Made by a program: the position numbers and the translations under genes. From positions 124,001-188,000 of the forward strand of contig NZ_QGHA01000001.1 in assembly GCF_003148845.1 (NCBI RefSeq): 64,000 nucleotides of DNA, given 5' to 3'. Numbering within the stretch: position 1 is the first letter of the stretch; each line of letters starts with the position of its first letter. The notes beneath the pieces were generated by a model, which saw nothing but the letters and a program-made list of their open reading frames with translations, did not search any database and was not told the DNA's origin. Shown here in pieces: positions 43,308-52,065 of this stretch. This DNA comes from Mucilaginibacter oryzae (GTDB lineage Bacteria; Bacteroidota; Bacteroidia; Sphingobacteriales; Sphingobacteriaceae).

Positions 43308-44285
43308 TCACTGGTTATTGTAAATGTACATTTCAAATTGTTTTTTAACAAAATTGATGCTGAATATGCCGCGTACAAAAAAATCGTACCCTAAAACGCC
43401 GTCAATCTTATAACCATAAGCGTTGCTCATTTTTTCAAGGCTGGTGATTAAAATGCGGTTCTTCATATACTTCCGGTCGCCTACAACCAGGTCGTCAAAA
43501 CGGGTGTAAATCACTTCGATAGACGAGCCGCCGATACCCATAATTTTTGAACGGCTGATTACCTCCATTTGCGGCAGCAGTTTTTTTGCGCGGCTATAAT
43601 CAAGCAGACTGGTTTCGGCAGCGCTATCAAAGGCAAACCATAACGACCTGTCGTTCACGGTACCTTTCAATAAAATAACATTATTCAACAAACTGAACTG
43701 GCTTACCATAAACCTGTCATGAAACACTTTTTCGGCTTCGGGGATATCGCCCTTTTCATCAAGCTTCTGGATATAAAGCGTATTACGGAAAAGATCAACC
43801 GTGATCGCGAAATCTTCAAACAGTTTAGTGCCCAGCAGTCCCAGTATTTTAATCCCTTTCCCGTTTTCAATAGAAGAGAGATCAGTAACATCTGCTTTCA
43901 ATTTTGGATAATGAAGCTCAAGGATGTTAAAATTACGCACATAGGTACTGAACGAACTACCGGCCAAACCGTTAATGCCCCCGGATTCCTGTTCGGCTAC
44001 ATGGGGCAGATCCCTGAAATAAGTTTCATTTAAAACAAGATATGGCGCGCCGGTATCCAGCACAAAATTACCTTCAAGCGTATCTATCTGCGCTTCAATA
44101 ACAATGAGGTTACCGGCCCTTTTTATAGGGATAACCAGGGTTTTAAAGTCGCCCGTGGGTGCCGGGTCGGGATCTGCTTTGGCGTTTTTAAAGGTGATGC
44201 CGTTTACAACCACGCCATCACCGGCTACCGCGTTCAGGCAGCAGCAAATGAAAATTGTGATTAATATATAAATCTTAGGCATCAT
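43308..44285 (-). CDS. Retropepsin-like aspartyl protease, secreted
   Basis: Start at the ATG at 44285 (or 44282); the longer frame begins with TTG. About 326 residues with signal peptide MPKIYILITIFICCCLNAVA. Two half-sites are visible: FVLDTGAPYLVLNE (Asp near residue 75) and WFAFDSAAETSLLD (Asp near 219), with a flap-like GINGLAGSSFS between. This fits a single-chain pepsin-like/retropepsin-like protease. The second site is DSA rather than D(T/S)G, a mild deviation. It lies 72 nt after an ABC ATPase gene and one base before the four-repeat protein gene, suggesting that the neighbour is a partner or substrate. Confidence 0.85.
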   Translation of the reverse strand: MMPKIYILITIFICCCLNAVAGDGVVVNGITFKNAKADPDPAPTGDFKTLVIPIKRAGNLIVIEAQIDTLEGNFVLDTGAPYLVLNETYFRDLPHVAEQESGGINGLAGSSFSTYVRNFNILELHYPKLKADVTDLSSIENGKGIKILGLLGTKLFEDFAITVDLFRNTLYIQKLDEKGDIPEAEKVFHDRFMVSQFSLLNNVILLKGTVNDRSLWFAFDSAAETSLLDYSRAKKLLPQMEVISRSKIMGIGGSSIEVIYTRFDDLVVGDRKYMKNRILITSLEKMSNAYGYKIDGVLGYDFFVRGIFSINFVKKQFEMYIYNNQ

Positions 44286-44357
44286 TGTAATACTATACCT
44301 GATAGACAACGCCAGGCATAATTACGTTACACTTTCCGCCAATTAAAACCTTGGCTA

Positions 44358-45029
44358 TTATACCTCGCGTAAATGGCTCACATAGCCATGAGCAATTAAA
44401 TCATCAGGTGTTTTGATAGCTTTTGTAGCCCCATCGGTAATCAGGACCATCCTGTCGGCCAGGTCTAATATGTTATAGTATTGATGATCGGTAACGATAA
44501 TGCCTTTTACCCGGCTGCATTTACGGATGATCTCCTTAAACATTTCGGTTTCTACCGGCGATACGTGGGTAAAAGGTTCATCCAGTAAAATAAAATCGGC
44601 GCGGCTGTAAATGCACATCAGGGTTTCAAGCTGCCTTAATTCGCCGCCCGAAAGTTGGGCCGCCTTTTGGTTGTGATATTGCCGGTAAATGGGATGATTG
44701 CTGAACTCATCCCAGAATTGCGGGTCGATCATGGGTACGGCAAGGTTGCTGATCTTGAGGTTTAGCGGCAGGTAATTGTGCTGGGGTAAATAAGCTACGC
44801 GGCCATTATGGTATCCCTTTGATATAGGAACATCGTTTATGCTGATATGCTTGTAAGAAGCTTTGAGCGAACCGAATATGATGCGCAACAACGATGATTT
44901 GCCGCAGCCATTGCGGCCAAGCAGGCCAACGACTTCGCCCTGCCTGCAATCGATATAAATATCCTGCAGGATCTTCCGCCCATCAAACTCGAGCAGAACG
45001 CTATCCGTTTTTAAAATATGTGTACCCAA
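44358..45029 (-). CDS. ABC transporter ATP-binding protein, TTG start
   Basis: A 223-residue ATPase with Walker A GLLGRNGCGKSS, Q-loop VAYLPQHNYLPL, signature LSGGELRQLE, Walker B FILLDEPF and H-loop VTDHQYY. No in-frame ATG exists before the Walker A motif, and a stop lies upstream in frame, so the start is almost certainly the TTG at 45029. That start overlaps the end of the small membrane protein gene by 19 nt, indicating translational coupling. The only candidate permease is that 107-residue neighbour, so this may be an unusually small transporter or a non-transport ATPase. Confidence 0.88.
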   Translation of the reverse strand: MGTHILKTDSVLLEFDGRKILQDIYIDCRQGEVVGLLGRNGCGKSSLLRIIFGSLKASYKHISINDVPISKGYHNGRVAYLPQHNYLPLNLKISNLAVPMIDPQFWDEFSNHPIYRQYHNQKAAQLSGGELRQLETLMCIYSRADFILLDEPFTHVSPVETEMFKEIIRKCSRVKGIIVTDHQYYNILDLADRMVLITDGATKAIKTPDDLIAHGYVSHLREV

Positions 45030-45334
45030 TGCAGCAGAAGTTTTGAGATGGAAATGATTATACCATAGGCCACGGCATCGGCAGCGAAACTGTATGTGTA
45101 CAGGCTATCAATCGGGTACCCTGCGTTGCGGTAGTAAAAAAACGTTTTATTGGCGTTGTGATAAATATATTGAAAGCCGACTATAACGCCGTAGCTTATC
45201 AGCTTTAAAAGATATGATTCGGCTACGTTGATATACCCTGGAAGTGTATAATAGGCGCAGGCCAGGCTGGTGACTACGCACCACCATAACATCGGTTTAT
45301 AAAAATACCAGGTAATTTTTAAGGTATTGCGCAT
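45011..45334 (-). CDS. Small membrane protein coupled to ABC ATPase
   Basis: A 107-residue protein with about three hydrophobic segments (residues 11-30, 41-58 and 83-104), starting MRNTLKITWYFYKPMLWW. No family is recognised. Its 3' end overlaps the ABC ATPase start by 19 nt, so the pair are probably subunits of one complex. Its start codon lies inside a perfect 11-bp hairpin (45333-45362), which could limit translation of both genes. Confidence 0.75.
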   Translation of the reverse strand: MRNTLKITWYFYKPMLWWCVVTSLACAYYTLPGYINVAESYLLKLISYGVIVGFQYIYHNANKTFFYYRNAGYPIDSLYTYSFAADAVAYGIIISISKLLLHWVHIF

Positions 45335-45362
45335 TGAGCTAACTATGAAAGGTTAGCTCAAT
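45333..45362 (-). promoter_or_regulatory. Hairpin sequestering the start codon of the small membrane protein
   Basis: ATTGAGCTAAC (45333-45343) and GTTAGCTCAAT (45352-45362) form a perfect 11-bp stem with an 8-nt loop. On the minus-strand mRNA the 3' arm includes the first two bases of the AUG at 45334, so the folded form would hide the start site. No T-run follows. Confidence 0.6.
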
Positions 45363-45479
45363 AACGCAGGATTAAAAGATTAATTTTCAGGATGGATGAT
45401 TTATTAAGCCGATACTTTATCTGCAACCGGTTTCTTCAAAAACCAACTACTCACCTGATCAACCAATCCGCCGCGCACC

Positions 45480-47114
45480 TCAATACGAACTTACGTTGCT
45501 GTAATCGATGTTAGTAACGCCGCTGTAATCAGGCACAAAGGTATTTTCGCTGCTGATGGCCATATCAAACTCGAACGAGGCCGGGTAAGGCGTATTAAGC
45601 AAACTGCCTTTGGGGATATAAGGAAACAGTTCGCCGTAAGTGAGGATCTGACTGTGGTTTATGCGGCGGTAAATATACATGCGGTGCAGATCGCAGGGTT
45701 TGGTTAAACCTGCCGCGCCTATCATTTGGATGGCGCTGCTTACGGTAAGCCTGTGAAAGTTGGCTACACGCACTTTTTTATCTTCAACTACCAGGCCCTT
45801 CATCAGGCTTTTATCCTGTGTGGCCACACCGGTTGGGCAGGTATTGTTATTACACTCCAGCGCCTGGATACAACCCAGGGCAAACATCATACCGCGGGCG
45901 CTATTGCACATATCGGCACCGAGTGCGAAGTTTTTTACCAGGTCAAAACCGGTAGCTACCTTGCCCGAAGCGATCAGTTTAATATTCTTTTTCAAATCGA
46001 ACCCGGTTAGCGCGTCATAAACAAAAGCCAACGCTTCGCGCAACGGCATCCCTACCGAGTTGCTGAACTCGAGCGGAGCCGCGCCTGTACCGCCCTCTCC
46101 CCCATCCACCGTAATAAAATCCGGACTGATCCCGGTTTTAACCATCGCCTTGCAAATAGCCAGGAACTCACTTTTGTGCCCCACACAAAGCTTAAAGCCG
46201 ATGGGCTTACCGCCCGACAGATGGCGCAGCTTCTGGATAAAAGTCATCAGCTCAAGCGGATTGGTGAAGGCGGTATGGTAAGGAGGCGATATTACATCCT
46301 CTCCCATTTCAACCAGTCTGATCCGTGCTATCTCGGGCGTTACCTTGGCGGCAGGCAAGATACCGCCATGCCCGGGTTTAGCTCCCTGCGATAGCTTGAT
46401 CTCGATCATTTTTACCTGCGGCAAAACGGCCCGCTCGGCAAAAGCATCATAATTAATAGTGCCGTCTTTATGGCGACAGCTGAAATAGCCTGTACCTATC
46501 TGCCAGATAATATCCCCACCCGGTTGCAGGTGGTAATCGCTCAGGCCGCCTTCGCCTGTATTGTGTGCGAAATTATCCAGTTTAGCCCCGCCATTAAGCG
46601 CGAGGATGGCATTCATGCTCAACGACCCGAAACTCATGGCCGAAATATTGAATACGCTGGCCATATAAGGTTGCGTACAAGCCGGGCCTCCTACTTTAAC
46701 ACGCGGATCCATGTTTAACTGATGATGATCGATAGCGGCTATGCTGTGGTTAAGCCATTCGTAACCGTTATCATACACATCCAGCTCGGTGCCGAAGGGG
46801 CGGGTATCATCAACCTTTTTGGCGCGCTGGTAAACCACGCTCCTGTTTTGGCGATTAAAGGGCGTACCGTTGGTATCACTTTCTATAAAGTACTGGTAAA
46901 TTTTGGGCCGCAGCTCTTCCATCAAATACCTCAGATGGCCAAACACCGGGTAATTGCGCACAATGCTGTGTTTAGGCTGCACCATATCGTAAAAACCGAT
47001 TAAATAAAAAGGCCCGACAAAAAGGAACGACCATGCCGCCGGGGGCCAGATCACTGTCCAGGTGGCCAGCATACTAAAAATGATAAAGAACGAAATGATG
47101 AAGAGCTTTCTCAT
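45480..47114 (-). CDS. FMN-binding glutamate synthase family protein
   Basis: A 544-residue protein. Two N-terminal hydrophobic segments (residues 2-20 and 24-44) anchor it to the membrane. The rest is the FMN/Fe-S domain of the GltB large subunit: FNISAMSFGSLSMNAI, NTGEGGLSDYHLQPGG, SQGAKPGHGGILPA, DGGEGGTGAAP and ECNNNTCPTGVATQ. It lacks the amidotransferase domain, so it is not a complete glutamate synthase. The physiological substrate of this stand-alone family is not settled. It is upstream of and co-directional with the small membrane protein/ABC group, 145 nt away. Confidence 0.9.
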   Translation of the reverse strand: MRKLFIISFFIIFSMLATWTVIWPPAAWSFLFVGPFYLIGFYDMVQPKHSIVRNYPVFGHLRYLMEELRPKIYQYFIESDTNGTPFNRQNRSVVYQRAKKVDDTRPFGTELDVYDNGYEWLNHSIAAIDHHQLNMDPRVKVGGPACTQPYMASVFNISAMSFGSLSMNAILALNGGAKLDNFAHNTGEGGLSDYHLQPGGDIIWQIGTGYFSCRHKDGTINYDAFAERAVLPQVKMIEIKLSQGAKPGHGGILPAAKVTPEIARIRLVEMGEDVISPPYHTAFTNPLELMTFIQKLRHLSGGKPIGFKLCVGHKSEFLAICKAMVKTGISPDFITVDGGEGGTGAAPLEFSNSVGMPLREALAFVYDALTGFDLKKNIKLIASGKVATGFDLVKNFALGADMCNSARGMMFALGCIQALECNNNTCPTGVATQDKSLMKGLVVEDKKVRVANFHRLTVSSAIQMIGAAGLTKPCDLHRMYIYRRINHSQILTYGELFPYIPKGSLLNTPYPASFEFDMAISSENTFVPDYSGVTNIDYSNVSSY

Positions 47115-47266
47115 GTGCGGTTAATTTTATATGAAGCGCCTATTAAGTTTGATAAAATTAAAGCTGTAATTTAAACAAAGGCCCAAATTTGTGGTTAAGA
47201 AATTTACTCAATGTCGTTTTAAAGTCACAAAGTACAAATACGTGTTTAAACATCTAATTTTGTACT

Positions 47267-47274
47267 TATCTTTG
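47267..47274 (+). promoter_or_regulatory. Candidate -7 box of the YceI gene
   Basis: TATCTTTG matches TAnnTTTG, 26 nt before the start codon; a second match, TAATTTTG, lies at 47255-47262. Confidence 0.35.
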
Positions 47275-47299
47275 TATCAACAAAAAAAACAAAAATATC

Positions 47300-47842
47300 A
47301 TGGCAACAGAAACAGCAACAAAATGGGTTATAGACCCAATGCACTCAGAAGTGCAATTTAAAGTTAAACACCTGGTTATATCTACCGTAAGTGGTTTTTT
47401 CAAAAGCTTCAGCGGTGAGTTATTAACTGACAATGATGATTTTGAAAATGCTGAAATTGATTTCAAATTAGATATCGACAGCATTGACACCAACCAGACC
47501 CAACGCGACGAGCATTTAAAATCACCCGAGTTTTTCGACGCTGCTCAATACCCACATATCTCTTTCAAATCAACTTCATTCACCAAAACTGATGATGAAG
47601 AATATGAACTGAAAGGCGACCTGACCATTAAAGATCAAACCAAACCGGTAACGCTTGCTGTAGAGTTTGGCGGTTCGGCAACTGATTTTTATGGCAACAC
47701 CAAAGCCGGTTTCGAGATCAGCGGTAAAATTAACCGTAAAGATTTCGGTTTAACCTGGGATGGCGTTACCGAAGCAGGTTCTATCGTGGTTGGCGAAGAC
47801 ATTAAATTGCTCATCAACATCCAGTTTACCAAACAAGCTTAA
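47300..47842 (+). CDS. YceI family lipid-binding-like protein
   Basis: A 180-residue beta-rich protein starting with WVIDPMHSEVQFKVKHLVIS, the standard YceI opening, followed by SIDTNQTQRDEHLKSPEFFD and FKSTSFTKTDDEEYELKGDL. YceI proteins form a lipocalin-like barrel that binds isoprenoid or polyisoprenoid-type ligands. This copy has no signal peptide, so it is probably cytoplasmic, unlike the periplasmic E. coli form. It is monocistronic. A 14-bp hairpin (47879-47916) and a weaker stem-plus-T structure (47952-47990) follow. Confidence 0.93.
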   Translation: MATETATKWVIDPMHSEVQFKVKHLVISTVSGFFKSFSGELLTDNDDFENAEIDFKLDIDSIDTNQTQRDEHLKSPEFFDAAQYPHISFKSTSFTKTDDEEYELKGDLTIKDQTKPVTLAVEFGGSATDFYGNTKAGFEISGKINRKDFGLTWDGVTEAGSIVVGEDIKLLINIQFTKQA

Positions 47843-47951
47843 TTGTTTTAATACTGTTGCTGTGTTTTAACTTTTAACATGCCGCTGTTGTTTAATGGAT
47901 CCAAACAACACGGCATTAATAAAGCGGCAACGGTTTAAAATTCAGATAAGA

Positions 47952-47990
47952 AAGCCATTTCGATTTTATCGGGATGGCTTTGTTGTTTAG
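47952..47990 (+). terminator. Terminator-like hairpin downstream of YceI
   Basis: AAGCCAT (47952-47958) pairs with ATGGCTT (47974-47980), followed by TGTTGTTT. A stronger hairpin without a T-run (47879-47916) precedes it. Confidence 0.55.
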
Positions 47991-48010
47991 TTGAAAACGA
48001 GTTTTAAACT

Positions 48011-48532
48011 CTAAACCTTTGTGAAGTTTAAAAAATCTAACACCGCCTTGATATTTTGATCTTGCGGCCCAATTGTGTCAATCAAAAGTTCATCTTCATC
48101 AGGTTGGAGCTGCATTATTTTGTATCGTTTTTTAAATACTTCGAAATCGGTGATAAGCTGATTAGGTGCCGGATTTTTTGCACGCTCTTTGAACCGTTCG
48201 GACCATATGTGCTCATCACTACAAGTTACAAGAATTGTTTTCAAGCGCACTTGACGATCTCTGCACCATACTCTAAATGATGTTATATCCTCCTCGAATT
48301 GAAAAGGACAATCTACTATTAGTGTAGATGAAGAATGAATATTACTGGCAATAATGCTATAAATGATATCAAAAGTTGCTTTATTCCGTAAATCGTGATT
48401 GCTTGACAACGAAACAAGTTGGTCGTAAATATCATCCTTCCTAATGATCGGCACTTCCATTTTTGAAGAGAGTAGGTTTGACATCGTTGTCTTCCCTGTT
48501 CCTGGTCGGCCTCTAAAGAGTATTAATAACAT
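48011..48532 (-). CDS. P-loop nucleotide kinase-like protein (AAA/zeta-type)
   Basis: Started at the ATG at 48532 (173 residues, MLLILFRGRPGTGKTTM); a GTG at 48556 would add eight residues. Walker A GRPGTGKTT is followed by a lid-like pattern (SERFKERAKNPAPN) and a nucleoside-kinase-like arrangement with the acidic segment TLIVDCPF. It resembles small ATP-binding kinases such as those annotated AAA_33 or zeta toxin-like. No antitoxin gene is adjacent. Base composition is more AT-rich than its neighbours, so recent acquisition is possible. Substrate unknown. Confidence 0.78.
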   Translation of the reverse strand: MLLILFRGRPGTGKTTMSNLLSSKMEVPIIRKDDIYDQLVSLSSNHDLRNKATFDIIYSIIASNIHSSSTLIVDCPFQFEEDITSFRVWCRDRQVRLKTILVTCSDEHIWSERFKERAKNPAPNQLITDFEVFKKRYKIMQLQPDEDELLIDTIGPQDQNIKAVLDFLNFTKV

Positions 48533-48710
48533 GTGTTTTTTGACAAAACTACTCACACCAAATAGATAATAAGTTAAGCATAGAACATTTTTATAAGTTC
48601 TTCTAAAAATCTTCTATGCTCCTGTTCAATTTACGCCAGCTTGTTTACATCATATTGCTAAAACAATTGATATAAGCCTGTTTCTGCCGCAAAATTAAAC
48701 CAAGTAGCCG

Positions 48711-48718
48711 TATCTTTG
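48711..48718 (+). promoter_or_regulatory. Candidate -7 box of the Sua5/YciO gene
   Basis: TATCTTTG matches TAnnTTTG, 11 nt before the start codon, implying a very short leader. No clear -33 TTG is present. Confidence 0.3.
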
Positions 48719-48729
48719 TTCTTATACTT

Positions 48730-49350
48730 ATGCTGCTAAAAATATATCCCGAAAACCCCAACCCCAAAGCTATCGAACAGGTGGTGGAGGTATTAAAAAA
48801 AGGTGGTTTAATTATATACCCTACCGATACCATTTATGGTTTGGGCTGCGATATCACCAATCACAGGGCCATCGAGGCTATTTGCAAACTCAGGAACATC
48901 AAACCCGAAAAGGCTAACTTCTCATTTATTTGCTACGACCTGAGCCATATTTCAGATTATATCAAACCGATAGATAACACTACTTTCCGTGTGCTGAAAA
49001 AGGCGTTGCCCGGTCCTTTCACTTTTATTTTTAACGCCAGCCACATGGTACCCAAAATGCTTAGTTCCAACAAAAAAACCGTTGGGATCAGGGTGCCGGA
49101 TAATAATATAGCCCGCGAAATTGTGCGCGTGTTAGGTAACCCTATCCTATCAACGTCCATCAGGGATGATGATGATATCATCGAATACTCAACCGATCCG
49201 GAACTGATCCATGAAAAATATAAAGACCTGGTTGATATTGTAATTGACGGCGGCTACGGCGACAACATCCCATCAACCGTGGTTGACTGCACTACAGGCG
49301 ATTTTGATATTATACGTGAAGGCAAAGGTGATTTGGAGTTATATTTGTAA
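48730..49350 (+). CDS. Sua5/YciO/YrdC family protein (threonylcarbamoyl-AMP synthase-like)
   Basis: A 206-residue protein with the YrdC fold: GGLIIYPTDTIYGLGCDI, the KLRNIKP loop, and PGPFTFIF and VGIRVPDNNIAREIV further on. TsaC/Sua5 members make threonylcarbamoyl-AMP for the universal tRNA t6A modification. Details such as KPEKANFSFICYDLSHISDY are closer to the YciO subgroup, whose activity is weaker or different, so I do not give a gene symbol. It is convergent with the trp operon. Confidence 0.85.
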   Translation: MLLKIYPENPNPKAIEQVVEVLKKGGLIIYPTDTIYGLGCDITNHRAIEAICKLRNIKPEKANFSFICYDLSHISDYIKPIDNTTFRVLKKALPGPFTFIFNASHMVPKMLSSNKKTVGIRVPDNNIAREIVRVLGNPILSTSIRDDDDIIEYSTDPELIHEKYKDLVDIVIDGGYGDNIPSTVVDCTTGDFDIIREGKGDLELYL

Positions 49351-49365
49351 ATGTTTTTCCCGACT

Positions 49366-49449
49366 CGTCGCTGCGAGGTACAAAGCAATCGCAAACTATA
49401 CTATACAGGGATTTGCTTGTATGCGATTACTTCATACCTTATAATGACG
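49366..49449. repeat. Imperfect 28-bp inverted repeat between convergent genes
   Basis: Arm 49366-49393 (containing GCGAGGTACAAAGCAATCGCA) and arm 49422-49449 (containing TGCGATTACTTC) are imperfect reverse complements with several G-T-compatible changes. The sequence resembles the 'TTGCGAGGTACGAAGCAATC' type of dispersed palindrome that I associate with Sphingobacteriaceae intergenic regions. It lies between the Sua5/YciO gene (+) and trpA (-). Confidence 0.65.
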
Positions 49450-49477
49450 TTGTGGATATAGTGGAAGCACGTTTCTA

Positions 49478-50248
49478 TTACGGCCTTATTCCTTTTACAA
49501 AGCCCTCAATCTTATCCATATACCCGTCCTCTCCTAAAAGCTTCACAAAGCGGCTGCCAATAATGGCGCCGTTAGCGTAATTGCACGCCTTGGCGAAGCT
49601 GCTGCTATCGGTAATACCAAAACCAATAATAGTTGGATTTTTTAGCTGCATGGCGGTGATGCGCTTATAATATTCCTCAATGCTATCGCTCAATTGTAAA
49701 TTATAGCCGGTTATGGTTGATGACGACAGGAGATAAATAAAACTATTGCTCAATTCGTCAATCTTACGGATGCGCTCTTCGGACGTTTGCGGGGTTACCA
49801 GGAATATGTTACTGAGCCCGCTATCAATAAAGTAAGGCGAATACATATTTTCGTATTCAAACAACGGTAAATCGGGTACGATAATACCGTCAACGCCCGC
49901 TTCGGCGGCGCTTTTGCAAAAACGCCCGATACCGTATTGCGCTATAGGGTTAAAATAGCCCATCAGCAATACCGGGATGCTGACACGCTTGCGTAATTCG
50001 GCAAGTTCTTTAAATAAAACCTTCAGGCTCATGCCGTTTTCGAGGGCAACTTCCGAACTATGCTGAATGGTAGGACCATCGGCAACCGGATCAGAATAAG
50101 GAAAGCCGATCTCCAGAAAATCAGCGCCAGACTTTTCGAGCGCTTCGGCAATATCAACCGTGGTATTCAGCGCGGGGTAACCGGCTGTAAAATAAATAGA
50201 CAACAGGTTTTTGTTTTTTGTTGCAAAAAGCTTGTTTAAGCGGTTCAT
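49478..50248 (-). CDS. trpA: Tryptophan synthase alpha subunit
   Basis: From the ATG at 50248 the protein has 256 residues, starting MNRLNKLFATKNKN; the longer frame uses TTG and overlaps trpB. Catalytic acids are present: Glu in ADFLEIGFPYSDP and Asp in SDPVADGPTIQ. Other family motifs include LLMGYFNPIAQYG, GIIVPDLP and the phosphate-binding GFGITDSS. It releases indole from indole-3-glycerol phosphate and channels it to TrpB. It starts 4 nt after the trpB stop and is the last gene of the operon. Confidence 0.97.
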   Translation of the reverse strand: MNRLNKLFATKNKNLLSIYFTAGYPALNTTVDIAEALEKSGADFLEIGFPYSDPVADGPTIQHSSEVALENGMSLKVLFKELAELRKRVSIPVLLMGYFNPIAQYGIGRFCKSAAEAGVDGIIVPDLPLFEYENMYSPYFIDSGLSNIFLVTPQTSEERIRKIDELSNSFIYLLSSSTITGYNLQLSDSIEEYYKRITAMQLKNPTIIGFGITDSSSFAKACNYANGAIIGSRFVKLLGEDGYMDKIEGFVKGIRP

Positions 50249-50252
50249 GATA

Positions 50253-51434
50253 TTAATAGCCAAAGTATTTAATGTATGTATCCAAATCCTTATCTCCCCT
50301 ACCCGATATACAGATCACCACATTATCGTTAGGCTCGAAGGTCATTTTCTCTAATTGAGCTAAGGCATGCGCGGTTTCTATGGCCGGGATTATACCTTCC
50401 AGCTGGCTGCAAAGCAAACCGGCCTGTAAAGCTTCATCGTCGGTAATACTTACGTAACGCGCACGGCTTGTTTTAAACAAATGCGCGTGCTGCGGCCCTA
50501 TGCCGGGATAATCCAGCCCCGCCGAAATGGAATACGGTTCAACCACCTGTCCGTCTTCCGTTTGCATCAATATCGTACGGCTGCCGTGCAATACGCCCTC
50601 TTTACCTAAAGCGGTAGTGGCTGCAGATTCGCCGCTGCTCACACCTTTTCCGGCAGCTTCAACAGCCACCAGTTTTACGCTTTCATCATCCATAAAATGA
50701 TAAAACATACCCATGGCATTACTGCCGCCGCCTACACAGGCCAGTACATATTGCGGTAACTCGCTGCCGGTATTTTCCAGGAGTTGTTTTTTTGTTTCTT
50801 CGGAGATGATAGACTGGAAACGTGCCACCATATCAGGATAAGGATAAGGACCAACTACCGAACCGATGATGTAATGGGTATCAACTGGGTTACCGATCCA
50901 ATCGCGCAGCGCCTCGTTAGTAGCATCCTTTAGTGTTTTACTGCCCGATGTTGCCGGTACCACTGTAGCACCCAGCATTTTCATGCGCGATACGTTGGGA
51001 GCCTGGCGGGCCATATCAATCTCGCCCATGTAAACCACGCATTCAATACCCATCAGCGCGCAAACCGTAGCCGTTGCCACACCATGCTGACCGGCACCTG
51101 TTTCGGCTATGATACGTTTTTTGCCGAGGCGTTTGGCCAGCAGGATTTGCCCTATGGCGTTGTTAATTTTGTGAGAGCCGGTATGGTTCAGGTCTTCGCG
51201 TTTAAAATAGATATTCGCGCCATATTTTTCCGAATACCTTTTGGCATGGTATAAAGGCGAGGGCCTGCCAACATAGTTTTTAAGCAGATCATCAAATTCG
51301 GCTTTAAAACCCTCATCGTTTATGATATTGAGGTATTGCTGCTTTAGTTCTTCTACATTAGGGTACAACATTTCGGGAATGTACGCGCCGCCGAAATCGC
51401 CGTAATAACCATGCTCATTAACTCCGTATTTCAT
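50253..51434 (-). CDS. trpB: Tryptophan synthase beta subunit
   Basis: A 393-residue PLP enzyme. It has [14 protein letters not shown], the PLP lysine in [34 protein letters not shown] and the phosphate-binding [12 protein letters not shown]. It joins indole and serine to tryptophan in complex with TrpA. It starts 10 nt after the trpF stop. Confidence 0.98.
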   Translation of the reverse strand: MKYGVNEHGYYGDFGGAYIPEMLYPNVEELKQQYLNIINDEGFKAEFDDLLKNYVGRPSPLYHAKRYSEKYGANIYFKREDLNHTGSHKINNAIGQILLAKRLGKKRIIAETGAGQHGVATATVCALMGIECVVYMGEIDMARQAPNVSRMKMLGATVVPATSGSKTLKDATNEALRDWIGNPVDTHYIIGSVVGPYPYPDMVARFQSIISEETKKQLLENTGSELPQYVLACVGGGSNAMGMFYHFMDDESVKLVAVEAAGKGVSSGESAATTALGKEGVLHGSRTILMQTEDGQVVEPYSISAGLDYPGIGPQHAHLFKTSRARYVSITDDEALQAGLLCSQLEGIIPAIETAHALAQLEKMTFEPNDNVVICISGRGDKDLDTYIKYFGY

Positions 51435-51444
51435 CTCTTATCTT

Positions 51445-52062
51445 TTATTGTTTGATGATGGCAAATGCCTGCTCTAATTTTTCGATATTTTTTAAGCCCG
51501 GTTCTATCTCAAACCTGCTGTTCAGGTCCACTCCGTAAAACCGCGAATGTTTGATATTTTTTACCTCTTCAATATTATCAGGCCCAAGTCCGCCTGATAA
51601 AAAGAAAGGGACATCTAATTCATATTGATCTAAAATCCCCCAGTCAAATGTTTTGCCCGAGCCGCCGTATTCTTTGGTTTTAGTATCGAACAGAAAAAAG
51701 TCGACATTGTTGATGTAAGCTTTCAGTCGCGTAAAATCAAAATCTTCGTTGATGCCAAAGGCCTTAATCACTGTAGCTTCGTTTTTAAATGCCGCGCAAA
51801 ATTCCGGGCTTTCATCGCCATGTAGCTGGATGGCGCCCAAATCATATTGCTTTACCAAACGCTCAATATTTGCGGCACTTTCGTTTACAAATACCCCCGT
51901 TTTGTTTATGTCAGAAGGCAAATCCTGTAAAACACAGGCATTCAAATCAGCCATATAACGCGGCGATTTTCCATAGAAAATAAAACCCATATAATGGGGC
52001 TGTAAAGCAGCAACCGCTTCAATATTTTCAGGATACTTTAAACCGCAAACCTTAATTTTCAT
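51445..52062 (-). CDS. trpF: Phosphoribosylanthranilate isomerase
   Basis: A 205-residue TIM barrel: MKIKVCGLKYPENI (catalytic Cys6), TGVFVNES, AIQLHGDESPEFC, FFLFDTKTKEYGGSGKTFDW (catalytic Asp) and FFLSGGLGPDNI. It converts phosphoribosylanthranilate to the ribulose form. It starts 3 nt after the trpD stop. The expected trpC (indole-3-glycerol phosphate synthase), often next to it, is absent here. Confidence 0.96.
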   Translation of the reverse strand: MKIKVCGLKYPENIEAVAALQPHYMGFIFYGKSPRYMADLNACVLQDLPSDINKTGVFVNESAANIERLVKQYDLGAIQLHGDESPEFCAAFKNEATVIKAFGINEDFDFTRLKAYINNVDFFLFDTKTKEYGGSGKTFDWGILDQYELDVPFFLSGGLGPDNIEEVKNIKHSRFYGVDLNSRFEIEPGLKNIEKLEQAFAIIKQ

Positions 52063-52065
52063 GGC

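Noticed and set aside
48011..48532. Zeta-type toxin-antitoxin pair
   Set aside because: Only the kinase-like gene is found; no small antitoxin frame is adjacent on the same strand.
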